From DATFXM01 sp035315885 (GTDB lineage Bacteria > Acidobacteriota > Blastocatellia > UBA7656), in NCBI GenBank assembly GCA_035315885.1, contig DATFXM010000194.1, positions 1 through 64,000 of the forward strand: DNA of 64,000 nucleotides, in the 5' to 3' direction. The position numbers and the translations under genes are program-made. The notes below the pieces were generated by a model. The model was not told the origin of the DNA, searched no databases, and saw nothing but the letters and a program-made list of their open reading frames with translations. Of this stretch, positions 53,477 to 61,377 are shown piece by piece (the stretch's first letter is position 1; every line of letters begins with the position of its first letter).

Positions 53477-54688
53477 TCACTCAAGTCGCGAGGCAGCATC
53501 CGTGGCTTTTATCGGTACCTCGGCCTGTTCAAGAGCTTCCTCGGAAGGCACTACAATTCGCAGGTTCTGGATCCCGCGATACGCCACATAGTGGTGATAG
53601 GCGACCATAACGAGCCCCACCACTGGAATCGAAAGAAAAATACCAACCAACCCTCCGATTTCCGCGCCCGCGAATATTGCCAGGATCACTATCAGCGGGT
53701 GCATCTTTATCCCATGCCCAACGATCTTCGGGTATACGATGTAGTCCTGAACAATTCTGAGCACTATCAAAAACAAACCCACCCACACAGCGGTCTTGAA
53801 GGAAACCGTCAGGCTGAGCAGGAAAGCTATACACCCACCCAACAGCGGGCCGGCCATCGGAACGAACTCGAAAACACCAAGGACCGGGCCCAGAAGAGCT
53901 GGATACGGAGCGTCGAAAATATAAAGGCCGATGGTAGAGACCGCACCTATGAACAGGCAGGAAGTAAACTGGGCCCGAATGTAGGCGGCCATGGTCTTGC
54001 TGACATCGAGCAGAAGCCACCGAGCCCTGCGCTGGAGTCGTTCATTTGGGAGAAGTGCGACCGCGGTGTTGGTGAACGACTCCGCGTCGCGCAGCAAAAA
54101 GAAAGACAATATAGGCACAACGATCAGCCACGAGAGATACGGTACAGATGTGACGATCGAACCGACTATAGACTCCAATATGGGCAGCGATGACTTGGCT
54201 AACTCCCCGAGATGCTCCGACAGGTATTCGCGCCACTGGATCGGCAACTTCACGTGTCGCATCCAGGTATTGGTTCCGTTCACCAGGTTGTTGGCGGCAT
54301 CGGAACCGGACCTGATGTATGCGTCCCAGTTTTGCCGAAGCTCCGCCAACTGGTCGGTGAATTGAGGCCAGAGCATCCTGACCCCGAAGAACGACAGCGC
54401 CCCAATCATCGCGTATACCAGAAAGATCGCCAAACTTCGAGGGATGCGCAGCTCCTTGCGGCCGATATACAGAGGCTGCTCGAATACTCTTACGAGCGGA
54501 GCGATGAAATAGCAGAAGAAGATCGAGATGATCAGCAGCAGAAGCAGCGTTCGAAGCTCATAAACGAGCCAAACAATTCCGAGGACCAGGAGCGCCGCGC
54601 CCGAGACTCGAAAGATCACCTTCGTCCAGGCATCGATGAGTTGGCTGTTTTCGAACGAGCGCTGGGTCAAGCGCGCCTCCGGTCCCAC
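53477..54688 (-). CDS. AI-2E family transporter (PerM/TqsA-like)
   Basis: 403 residues from a GTG without a clear ribosome-binding site. About seven or eight membrane segments: VSGAALLVLGIVWLVYEL, LLLLLIISIFFCYFIAPL, ..LAIFLVYAMIGALSFFG, ..FLLRDAESF, and the conserved C-terminal GPVLGVFEFVPMAGPLLGG..FLLSLTV..VLRIVQDYIVYPKIVG motif with P(K/R)IVG. Family members export autoinducer-2, sodium/protons or other small molecules; substrate cannot be told from sequence. It lies 73 bp upstream of parA on the same strand and is preceded by the ctp gene and its terminator. Confidence 0.93.
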   Translation of the reverse strand: MGPEARLTQRSFENSQLIDAWTKVIFRVSGAALLVLGIVWLVYELRTLLLLLIISIFFCYFIAPLVRVFEQPLYIGRKELRIPRSLAIFLVYAMIGALSFFGVRMLWPQFTDQLAELRQNWDAYIRSGSDAANNLVNGTNTWMRHVKLPIQWREYLSEHLGELAKSSLPILESIVGSIVTSVPYLSWLIVVPILSFFLLRDAESFTNTAVALLPNERLQRRARWLLLDVSKTMAAYIRAQFTSCLFIGAVSTIGLYIFDAPYPALLGPVLGVFEFVPMAGPLLGGCIAFLLSLTVSFKTAVWVGLFLIVLRIVQDYIVYPKIVGHGIKMHPLIVILAIFAGAEIGGLVGIFLSIPVVGLVMVAYHHYVAYRGIQNLRIVVPSEEALEQAEVPIKATDAASRLE

Positions 54689-54814
54689 TTAGTTTGTAAC
54701 GGGCCTGATCTTGAGTCAGTATAACACAGCGCTATTGTGTGGCTTAACGTCACCTGGCGCAGGCTGACCTTCAACTCGAAGTAAGGCCGCCCGCGAACGA
54801 ACGCACAAACGAAA

Positions 54815-54841
54815 GGCGGCGGTACGTTGCACACCGCCGCC
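54815..54841 (-). terminator. Rho-independent terminator of the S41 protease gene
   Basis: Perfect 9-bp stem GGCGGCGGT/ACCGCCGCC with a 9-nt loop. On the minus strand it is followed by TTTCGTTTG. It lies 28 bp after the stop of the S41 gene, separating it from the transporter gene. Confidence 0.8.
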
Positions 54842-54869
54842 TCACTAACTTGTCCTGCCTGGGTTTGAT

Positions 54870-56525
54870 CTATTCGTGTTTGGCATCGCCAATGCGCGAC
54901 GAAGCCCTGGTCCGCACGAAGTCTTCCACCAGCTCTTTCGCGCGCGGGATCTCGCTTATCCCTCGAAGGAATTGCGCGTCGCCTTCGTTCAACACGCCGC
55001 GGGCCACCTCCTGCCCAAAAGCCGCGGTGGCAACCTCGAAGCGAATCTGACGCTTCAACCACGCAGCATCCTTGTCGACTTTGGTCTCGTCCATCTTGAG
55101 ATCTTTGTGCTCGCGCAGGAAGGTCTTGAACGCCGTAAGCACTTTGTCGTCGACCGGGAAATCGCTCGGCGCCAGACGGTGAAAATGATTGGCGGTTTTG
55201 TCGATTCTAAAGGCTGCAAAGCCCGGAACCTGACCCGCGACTAGCGACCTGGTGAACTGGAACACCGGTTCAATCCAAACTCGCTGAAGCTCGAACTCGT
55301 GAGCGGGAATCTTTACCGAAACGTCCGGAGCGATTCCGCCTCCGCCATAAACGGTGCGGCCGTTGTCGGTGTGACGCTCGTCGCCCTTCTGGACTGCTGC
55401 CTTATCTCCTCGGCGCAGGTAGTAGTCATAGAATGAACGCCCGCTATAGTCGCGCTGAATCAGACGGCCGCTCGGAGTGTAGAAATGCCCGGTCGTTAGC
55501 GTCAACCCTGAACCATCCTTGAGCGTGAACACGCTCTGAACGAGGCCCTTGCCGAAGCTGTTTTCCCCTACGATTCTTGCGCGGTCGTGATCCTGAAGCG
55601 CCCCCGCAACAATTTCCGAAGCAGAAGCCGACCCCCGATTGATCAGCACTACAAGAGGATACTCTTCCGGATTGGTGTTGTTGGCTGCCGCCTCGCGAGT
55701 CGGAAGCACGTTTGGCCTCCCGCGAAGAGTTACGATCTTCTGTCCGCGGAACAGGAACAGGTTGGCGATACGCTGCGCCTGGTCTACCAGACCGCCTCGG
55801 TTATCCCTGAGATCCACGATCAGGGAAGTCATGCCCTGCTTTTTCAGATCCTCCATCGCCTCCATCATCTCGCGATAGGTGGTCGTGTTGAATCCGCGAT
55901 TCAGGTTTATGTAGCCGATCCCTCCGGGCAGCGTGTAGTAGTTGGTTATCGAGGGCAGCGGAACAGTCTCGCGTACCAGTTTGTACTCAACCGGCTCGCT
56001 TACCCCGAGCCGCCCGACCTTCACGGTCACCGGCGTTCCTTCCGCCCCGATGAGTTTGTTGGAGACCTGAGTAGATGACCAGCCTTCGGTGGAGTCGCCG
56101 TTGATCGCGACGATCTGGTCGCCATAGCGGATGCCCGCCCGATGAGCGGGGGTTCCGTTGAAGGGCGACATTATATACACCTTGCCGTTTCGTCCGGCGA
56201 TCGTGGCGCCGATGCCCGAGTAACGGCTTTGCTGGTCGTTTTGAAAAGTCTCCCACTCTTTGGCGTCGAAGAAGTTCGAATGCGGGTCAAGCGTACGAAG
56301 CATGCCGCTGATCGAGGACTTAGTCAGGCGGTCGTAATCGATGTCCCCCGCAAAATGATCCTTTGCCACGAGGACGGCCTGAAAGAAATCATCCGCGATT
56401 TTCTTCCTGGCGGCCACATCGTCTTCGCCCTGTGAGGAAAAACGCTGGCCCGGATGTGCACCTGCAAAGGTAACCGGCAGCACCAGCGCCAGAACCAAAA
56501 ATAGATATCGTTTGGATGTTCTCAT
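54870..56525 (-). CDS. S41-family carboxy-terminal processing protease with PDZ domain
   Basis: 551 residues from the ATG at 56525 that opens a signal peptide (RYLFLVLALVLPVTFAGA); an upstream ATG (56567) is less likely, as GGAGGAG lies between the two, 14 nt before 56525. A cap region and PDZ domain (about 95-185: YSGIGATIAG, GTPAHRAGIRYGDQIVAING), then the tail-specific protease core (about 195-390) with catalytic Ser in INRGSASASEIVAGAL and Lys in ENSFGKGLVQS, and a C-terminal extension. CtpA/Prc-type enzymes cleave periplasmic proteins and trim precursors. Exported. Terminator follows. Confidence 0.93.
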   Translation of the reverse strand: MRTSKRYLFLVLALVLPVTFAGAHPGQRFSSQGEDDVAARKKIADDFFQAVLVAKDHFAGDIDYDRLTKSSISGMLRTLDPHSNFFDAKEWETFQNDQQSRYSGIGATIAGRNGKVYIMSPFNGTPAHRAGIRYGDQIVAINGDSTEGWSSTQVSNKLIGAEGTPVTVKVGRLGVSEPVEYKLVRETVPLPSITNYYTLPGGIGYINLNRGFNTTTYREMMEAMEDLKKQGMTSLIVDLRDNRGGLVDQAQRIANLFLFRGQKIVTLRGRPNVLPTREAAANNTNPEEYPLVVLINRGSASASEIVAGALQDHDRARIVGENSFGKGLVQSVFTLKDGSGLTLTTGHFYTPSGRLIQRDYSGRSFYDYYLRRGDKAAVQKGDERHTDNGRTVYGGGGIAPDVSVKIPAHEFELQRVWIEPVFQFTRSLVAGQVPGFAAFRIDKTANHFHRLAPSDFPVDDKVLTAFKTFLREHKDLKMDETKVDKDAAWLKRQIRFEVATAAFGQEVARGVLNEGDAQFLRGISEIPRAKELVEDFVRTRASSRIGDAKHE

Positions 56526-56670
56526 CGTGACTAAGGCACTCCTCCGAACGGGTTGCTGATGTTCCATCTAACCCATCGCACCACTACGGGTCCTGCACCG
56601 GGTGGAACTGAATCCGCCAGCGACAAGCTTGGGACAAGTCTAGCGGAAAGCACTCCCCAAGACAACACTA

Positions 56671-56834
56671 CTGAGTTCCGAGTACGCAGTAGGCAGTACG
56701 CAGTAGGCAGTAGGCAGTACGCAATAGGCGTAGGCAGTAGGCTGCCTACTGCCTACTTCCTCTTTCCCCTTTCACGTTTTACTATTCCTCCGGGGTTCCG
56801 GTACTCAGGACTCAGAACTCAGAACTCAGAACTT
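56671..56834. repeat. Composite nested repeat element (three families)
   Basis: From left to right: CTGAGTTCCGAGTA (family B left arm, 56671-56684), CAGTAGG units (family A left, 56685-56740), CTGCCTACTGCC (family A right, 56742-56758), a TTTTACTATTC fragment (family D, about 56778-56787) and GTACTCAGGACTCAGAACTC (family B right arm, 56801-56834). Family A is thus nested inside family B. It fills the divergent ctp-thiolase gap of 334 bp and ends 25 bp before the thiolase ATG. Confidence 0.8.
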
Positions 56835-56859
56835 CCAACCCCGGGGGAGAGAATCGAAA

Positions 56860-58056
56860 ATGCCATCAACCAACAAATCATCCGAGGTGCTCATAATCGG
56901 CGGCGCCAGAACGCCAATGGCTGAGTACGGGGGCGCGCTCCGCGACCTCACTGCCAACAAGCTGGGCGCGATAGCAGCTCGTGGAGCCTTTGAAAAGACG
57001 GGTGTCGCGCCCGACAGAGTCGACCATACCGTGATGGGCAACGCTATGCAGACGTCCGGGGACGCCATCTACGGCGCTCGCCACGTGGCGCTCAAAGCGG
57101 GAGTGCCCATCGACCGGCCAGCCCTTACCGTAAACCGTCTATGCGGGTCCGGAATTCAATCGCTAATCTCCGGCGCGCAGATGATTCAACTTGGAGAGGC
57201 CGAGATCGTGCTCGCTGGAGGCATGGAATCAATGAGCCAGGCGCCGCACGTGATTCGCGGCGCTCGCTGGGGACTCAAGCTGGGCGAAGGAAAACTTGAA
57301 GATTCCTTGATGGTCTCGTTGATGGACTCCTACTGCGGGTTCTACATGGCTCAGACCGCCGAGAACCTGGCGCGAAAGTTTGAAATCTCTCGTGAAGAGC
57401 AGGACTCCTTCGCGATGCTCAGCCAGACGCGCGCCGCAGCGGCCTGGGAAGCCGGGGGGTTCGCCGATGAAGTGGTGCCAGTTGAAATCCAATCCCGAAA
57501 AGGCTCGACATCATTCAGCAAGGACGATCATCTAAGACCAGATACGACTTTGGAAGGACTCGCAAAACTGCGACCGGCCTTCTCCAAGGACGGATTTGTG
57601 ACCGCAGGCAATGCCTCCGGTATTGTTGACGGCGCCGCCGCCTTGATCATCGCCGGCGACCACGCCGCTCGAAGCCTCGAGACAAAACCGCTCGGCCGCA
57701 TAGTGTCCTGGGCAGTTGCAGGAGTGCCTCCTGAAATCATGGGAATTGGGCCTGTTCCCTCCTCACAGAAGGCGCTCGACAAAGCCGGGCTGAGGCTCTC
57801 CGACATCGACCTGGTAGAAGTGAACGAGGCTTTCGCCGGACAATACCTGGCGGTCGAACGAGAACTGAACCTGGATCGCGAGCGTACCAACGTCAACGGT
57901 GGAGCGATTGCGCTCGGCCATCCGTTGGGTGCATCGGGAACGCGTCTCGTTTTGACGTTGCTGCACGAACTTCGGCGGCGTGGGAAAAGATACGGTCTGG
58001 CGACTGCATGCATAGGAGGTGGTCAAGGCATCGCAATGATCGTCGAAGCTCTTTGA
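56860..58056 (+). CDS. Thiolase (acetyl-CoA C-acyltransferase)
   Basis: 398 residues with GGGGGAGAG upstream. Reversible Claisen condensation or thiolysis of acyl-CoA. Active-site segments: nucleophile Cys in NRLCGSGIQSL, ..ESMSQAPHV.., NEAFAGQYLA, GHPLGASGTR and the second Cys in TACIGGGQGIAMI. Length is normal for biosynthetic or degradative thiolases; which type cannot be settled by eye. It pairs functionally with the 3-hydroxyacyl-CoA dehydrogenase at 25994, though the two are far apart. A repeat element follows within 10 bp of its stop. Confidence 0.95.
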   Translation: MPSTNKSSEVLIIGGARTPMAEYGGALRDLTANKLGAIAARGAFEKTGVAPDRVDHTVMGNAMQTSGDAIYGARHVALKAGVPIDRPALTVNRLCGSGIQSLISGAQMIQLGEAEIVLAGGMESMSQAPHVIRGARWGLKLGEGKLEDSLMVSLMDSYCGFYMAQTAENLARKFEISREEQDSFAMLSQTRAAAAWEAGGFADEVVPVEIQSRKGSTSFSKDDHLRPDTTLEGLAKLRPAFSKDGFVTAGNASGIVDGAAALIIAGDHAARSLETKPLGRIVSWAVAGVPPEIMGIGPVPSSQKALDKAGLRLSDIDLVEVNEAFAGQYLAVERELNLDRERTNVNGGAIALGHPLGASGTRLVLTLLHELRRRGKRYGLATACIGGGQGIAMIVEAL

Positions 58057-58062
58057 ACAGTA

Positions 58063-58160
58063 AGTACTGAGTTCTGATTCCTGAGTGATAAACCACCTCT
58101 CTCGGCTACTTAGTTTTCAGAACTCAGGACTCAGAAACTTAGAACTCAGGACTCAGAAAC
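58063..58160. repeat. Palindromic repeat element (CTGAGTTCTGAGT family)
   Basis: Left arm around 58067-58085 (TACTGAGTTCTGATTCCTGA) and two right-arm copies around 58113-58160 (TTCAGAACTCAGGACTCAG and AGAACTCAGGACTCAG). It fills the gap between thiolase and the rhomboid gene, whose GTG start lies 3 bp after it. Confidence 0.75.
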
Positions 58161-58163
58161 TCC

Positions 58164-59165
58164 GTGATCTCCTTGTCAAATCAACCTCAGACTACGAAAC
58201 CCGAATTCAGAACCTGTCAGTCGTGCGGTAACTCAACGCCCGCAGATGAACCTTTGTGTGCGTACTGTGGTCAGCCTTCCGCCGAGGCGATTGCAGCTCA
58301 TGAGGAGGAGTTCGCTACCAGACAATTTGTGATTGCGTTGGTGGCTCGGGCGAATCCGTTCACGATGATATTGATAGGAGCGAATGTGGCCATATTTCTC
58401 GTCGAGTGGGTGTACGGCGGAATGGGTATTATGTCGACCGATGTCCGGGTCCTGGTGGCGCTCGGGGCCAAGCAGAACGCGCTGGTGATTGGCGGGCTTC
58501 AGTACTGGCGGCTGATTACCTGTATGTTCCTGCACATCGGCTTCCTTCATCTGCTGTTCAATAATTACGCGCTGTGGATCATCGGACAGGAGATTGAGAA
58601 GCTCTACGGTTCGGCGAGATTCGTAGTCCTCTACGTGGTCACCGGTGTTCTCGCGTCGGTATGCAGCCTGGTCCTGAGTCCCGAAGCCGTCTCGGCGGGA
58701 GCCTCGGGAGCGATATTCGGCCTTTTTGGTGTGCTGGGAACCTTCGCGTTCAGGTACCGCCGCGAGATCCCGAGTACAATCGGCAAAAGCATTCGCAGCC
58801 GCGTTCTTCCGATAATTGCACTGAATCTTTTCATCGGATTTCAGACCGGGATTGTAGACAACGCCGCGCACGTAGGCGGCCTCGTCTCAGGGGTGATATT
58901 GGCTCTCGTAGTCCCTTACAAACGGCTGGACGAGCGAGAGACCCCGATTTTCTGGCGTTCGTTGCAAATCGCCTGTTTGACCGCGGTGGCGCTTTCGTTG
59001 ATTCTGGCCTTTCGCAACTTCGCCGTCTTCCAATCCGTCAGAAACGGGCGGCCTCGTACAGTTTCCCGCTCAATTTTCGATACGACGGGCATGGCCGTAC
59101 CGGCCGCAAGTCGCATCCAAATTACTTCTTCTGCAAGTTCGGATGTTCGCTGTATTATTGTTTGA
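58164..59165 (+). CDS. Rhomboid-family intramembrane serine protease with N-terminal zinc ribbon
   Basis: 333 residues from GTG 58164, which has no clear ribosome-binding site. N-terminal zinc ribbon (CQSCGNST..CAYCGQPS, about 15-40), then about six to seven membrane segments with rhomboid signatures: HIGFLHLLFNNYALWIIG (first-helix H/N), catalytic Ser181 in GASGAIFGLFG and His236 in NAAHVGGLVSG. Rhomboids cleave membrane-spanning substrates. It is followed 29 bp later by an FHA-trypsin membrane protein on the same strand, so the two form a membrane-proteolysis unit. Confidence 0.92.
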   Translation: MISLSNQPQTTKPEFRTCQSCGNSTPADEPLCAYCGQPSAEAIAAHEEEFATRQFVIALVARANPFTMILIGANVAIFLVEWVYGGMGIMSTDVRVLVALGAKQNALVIGGLQYWRLITCMFLHIGFLHLLFNNYALWIIGQEIEKLYGSARFVVLYVVTGVLASVCSLVLSPEAVSAGASGAIFGLFGVLGTFAFRYRREIPSTIGKSIRSRVLPIIALNLFIGFQTGIVDNAAHVGGLVSGVILALVVPYKRLDERETPIFWRSLQIACLTAVALSLILAFRNFAVFQSVRNGRPRTVSRSIFDTTGMAVPAASRIQITSSASSDVRCIIV

Positions 59166-59194
59166 TACTGTCACGAAGTGGGGCGATCCAGAGT

Positions 59195-60784
59195 ATGAGT
59201 CGACTGATGTTCGTTTACCTTTCCGGTTCCGAGAAGGGTAAGACCAGAATATACAAGCAGGACCGCGTGACTTTGGGGACGGCCGACTCGTGCGACCTCA
59301 AGCTTGTACCGAATGAGGGCGGCGAGCTGCCCGAAGGGGTTCTGGCCGAAGTCTACGAAGACAATGACGTCTTTCATCTGGTACCAAAGAACGACGACTC
59401 ATTGAACATCACCGTCAACGGCGAGTCGGTCAACGGCGCACAGAAGATAGGTTACCCGCCGGGCCATGAACTCCGCGATGGAGACACGATTCAGTTCGGC
59501 CACGGCCGTTCGACCGCGAGCGTCTTGTTTCAGGTGATGCCTGAAAACTTCAGCACCGCGAGCCTCGCCCGCCGTGAGACCGAGCTCGAACACCAGGCCG
59601 CGCAACCCGTCCATCCTCTCACCGCGACCCTCTTCGTAAAGGAATTGAGCGCCAGTCTTTGGGCGGAGATTCCTCAACGGGCCAAGCGAATCAGTCTCGC
59701 GATCGTAGCGGTGACGATTGCAGTGGCGTTTCTAGTGCTGGCAATCGGCCTCATAACGCTGATTCGGAATACCAACAAAACCGATCGGCTCGCCGAACAG
59801 ATCTACTCCGTGCAGAAACGCAGGGACCAGGACCAGGAGACGATCAAACAACAGCAGGAGGAAATCGAGAGACTCAGGGAGCTTAGCGATCAGACAAGAC
59901 GATACCCTCAGAAGATCGCCGAGGTTTATAGCCCAGGCGTCTGCCTCATCGTCGGGAGCTATTCCTTTGTAGAGCGCGGCTCTGGCCGAGTGCTCCGCTA
60001 TGAAACCGCTGACAATACAAACGACGTCCCGGTAGACAAGAACGGGAACCTTCAAGCTTCGGTGGATGGCGCGGGCCCAGCCGTCCAAATCGACTACACC
60101 GGTACCGGTTTTGTCATCGATATCGGAATCATTGCGACCAACAAACATGTGGTTCAGCCGTGGGCTACCGATCAGCTCGCGCGGCTGATTTTGCGACAAG
60201 GCGGGGGCCTCGTTCCGAGGATGGACGCGTTGCAGGCCTTTTTCCCGTCGATCAAGTCTCCGTTTGATCTGAAAGTGGCAGCCACCTCGGTAGGCTACGA
60301 TGTCGCACTCTGCAGGTTTGAACCGCCGGCCTCCCCGCTCCCGGTCTGCCCGATGAGCGAAGCGGACCCCATCTCGATCATCGGCGAGCCCGTGGTTTTA
60401 CTCGGTTATCCCACTGGAGTGGACGGGCTGCTTCAGCGAATCGATGAAAACGAGCGGAGAGAGGCGATGCGAGGGCACGACATGGCGGCTCCAAGCGTGG
60501 CGGCGGCGCTGGCATCCCGGAATCTGATAAGGCCGCTGACCACCACCGGCACGGTGAGCGACGCCCTTCCCGGCCGGATAGTGCATACCGGTCAGACTAC
60601 GGAAGGCGGTTCTGGCAGTCCGATCTTCGATCGGGAAGGTCGCGTAATTGCTGTTAACTCGGCGGTGCTTGCGTCTGTCGACGGCGGCCAGAGCTTTGGC
60701 GGTTCGAATTTCGCGGTGCCGATCAAACCGGCATCCGAGCTGCTGAAGAATTATGACAAAGATAAGGCCAAAGTGATGCCGTAG
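59195..60784 (+). CDS. FHA-domain membrane-anchored trypsin-like serine protease
   Basis: 529 residues from the ATG at 59195; a longer in-frame reading back to 58661 overlaps the rhomboid gene and is rejected. N-terminal FHA domain (about 1-110: TLGTADSCDLKL, ..DGDTIQFGHG), a transmembrane helix (LAIVAVTIAVAFLVLAIGLI, about 170-190), a coiled coil (about 200-240) and a trypsin/HtrA-like protease (about 255-515) with the triad His318 (ATNKHVV), Asp369 (GYDVALC) and Ser473 (GGSGSP). The FHA side would bind phosphothreonine in the cytosol while the protease faces out. No kinase or PDZ is present. Partner phosphoprotein unknown. Confidence 0.9.
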   Translation: MSRLMFVYLSGSEKGKTRIYKQDRVTLGTADSCDLKLVPNEGGELPEGVLAEVYEDNDVFHLVPKNDDSLNITVNGESVNGAQKIGYPPGHELRDGDTIQFGHGRSTASVLFQVMPENFSTASLARRETELEHQAAQPVHPLTATLFVKELSASLWAEIPQRAKRISLAIVAVTIAVAFLVLAIGLITLIRNTNKTDRLAEQIYSVQKRRDQDQETIKQQQEEIERLRELSDQTRRYPQKIAEVYSPGVCLIVGSYSFVERGSGRVLRYETADNTNDVPVDKNGNLQASVDGAGPAVQIDYTGTGFVIDIGIIATNKHVVQPWATDQLARLILRQGGGLVPRMDALQAFFPSIKSPFDLKVAATSVGYDVALCRFEPPASPLPVCPMSEADPISIIGEPVVLLGYPTGVDGLLQRIDENERREAMRGHDMAAPSVAAALASRNLIRPLTTTGTVSDALPGRIVHTGQTTEGGSGSPIFDREGRVIAVNSAVLASVDGGQSFGGSNFAVPIKPASELLKNYDKDKAKVMP

Positions 60785-60792
60785 CTCCGGTG

Positions 60793-61224
60793 TCAGTTCC
60801 TATTGCCTACAGTCGCGATCTCCACCCCATCGAACCTCAGCAGTTCGTCTTCCTTGGCCTGCTGCGGGACGACTTCGAACACCACGTGATCAAATTTGCC
60901 GTGGCCTCGATAGAATGACGTCTTGAATCCGCGGCCGTTGGTGAACTCGATCAACTGAACACCCCACTTTCCCGGCGCTGCATTCTCCGGAATGACAACC
61001 GATACCTCGTAGATGCCCTCTTGCGGGGGGGCCTCTCGGGGTGTCAAGTGAACTTCGCCGGTCGCCATCTTTGCGCGCGTGGAACTTGTCATGCTGAATT
61101 GAAAGCACTGAACGTAGATTCGGCCGATTCCACTGGGATCGTAGGCACTCAATCGGAACGTCACCCGAGCACCTGCAGTCACTCGCAATTCTTCCGAGTC
61201 ATTGCCCACTATGCTGATAGACAT
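60793..61224 (-). CDS. Small protein of unknown function, Ig-like pattern
   Basis: 143 residues from the ATG at 61224, supported by AAGGAG 10 nt upstream; longer forms from 61245 or 61365 lack one. No signal peptide. The sequence alternates strands in an Ig-like way (TAGARVTFRLSAYD, GRIYVQCFQFSM, GIYEVSVVIPENAAPGKW, GVQLIEFTNGRG), suggesting a beta-sandwich binding domain. It is encoded convergently to the FHA-trypsin gene with an 8-bp gap. I cannot name a family. Confidence 0.65.
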   Translation of the reverse strand: MSISIVGNDSEELRVTAGARVTFRLSAYDPSGIGRIYVQCFQFSMTSSTRAKMATGEVHLTPREAPPQEGIYEVSVVIPENAAPGKWGVQLIEFTNGRGFKTSFYRGHGKFDHVVFEVVPQQAKEDELLRFDGVEIATVGNRN

Positions 61225-61377
61225 TACACCTTTCTCCTTGTCCATTGTCAGTGAGGCTTGGATTGCCGGGCAAAGTACGGTGGGGCGCTGATTTGTTTCT
61301 TGTCGGCGTCGATAATAAGCGGGCTCGGAAGCGGCGTCAAGAGTCCGCTTCTTCAACCAAGCCATACCCTTGTCGGG

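Noticed and set aside
58661..59194. N-terminal extension of the FHA-trypsin gene
   Set aside because: It runs in another frame within the rhomboid gene and is Arg/Pro/Ser-rich without domain content; the FHA domain begins right after ATG 59195.
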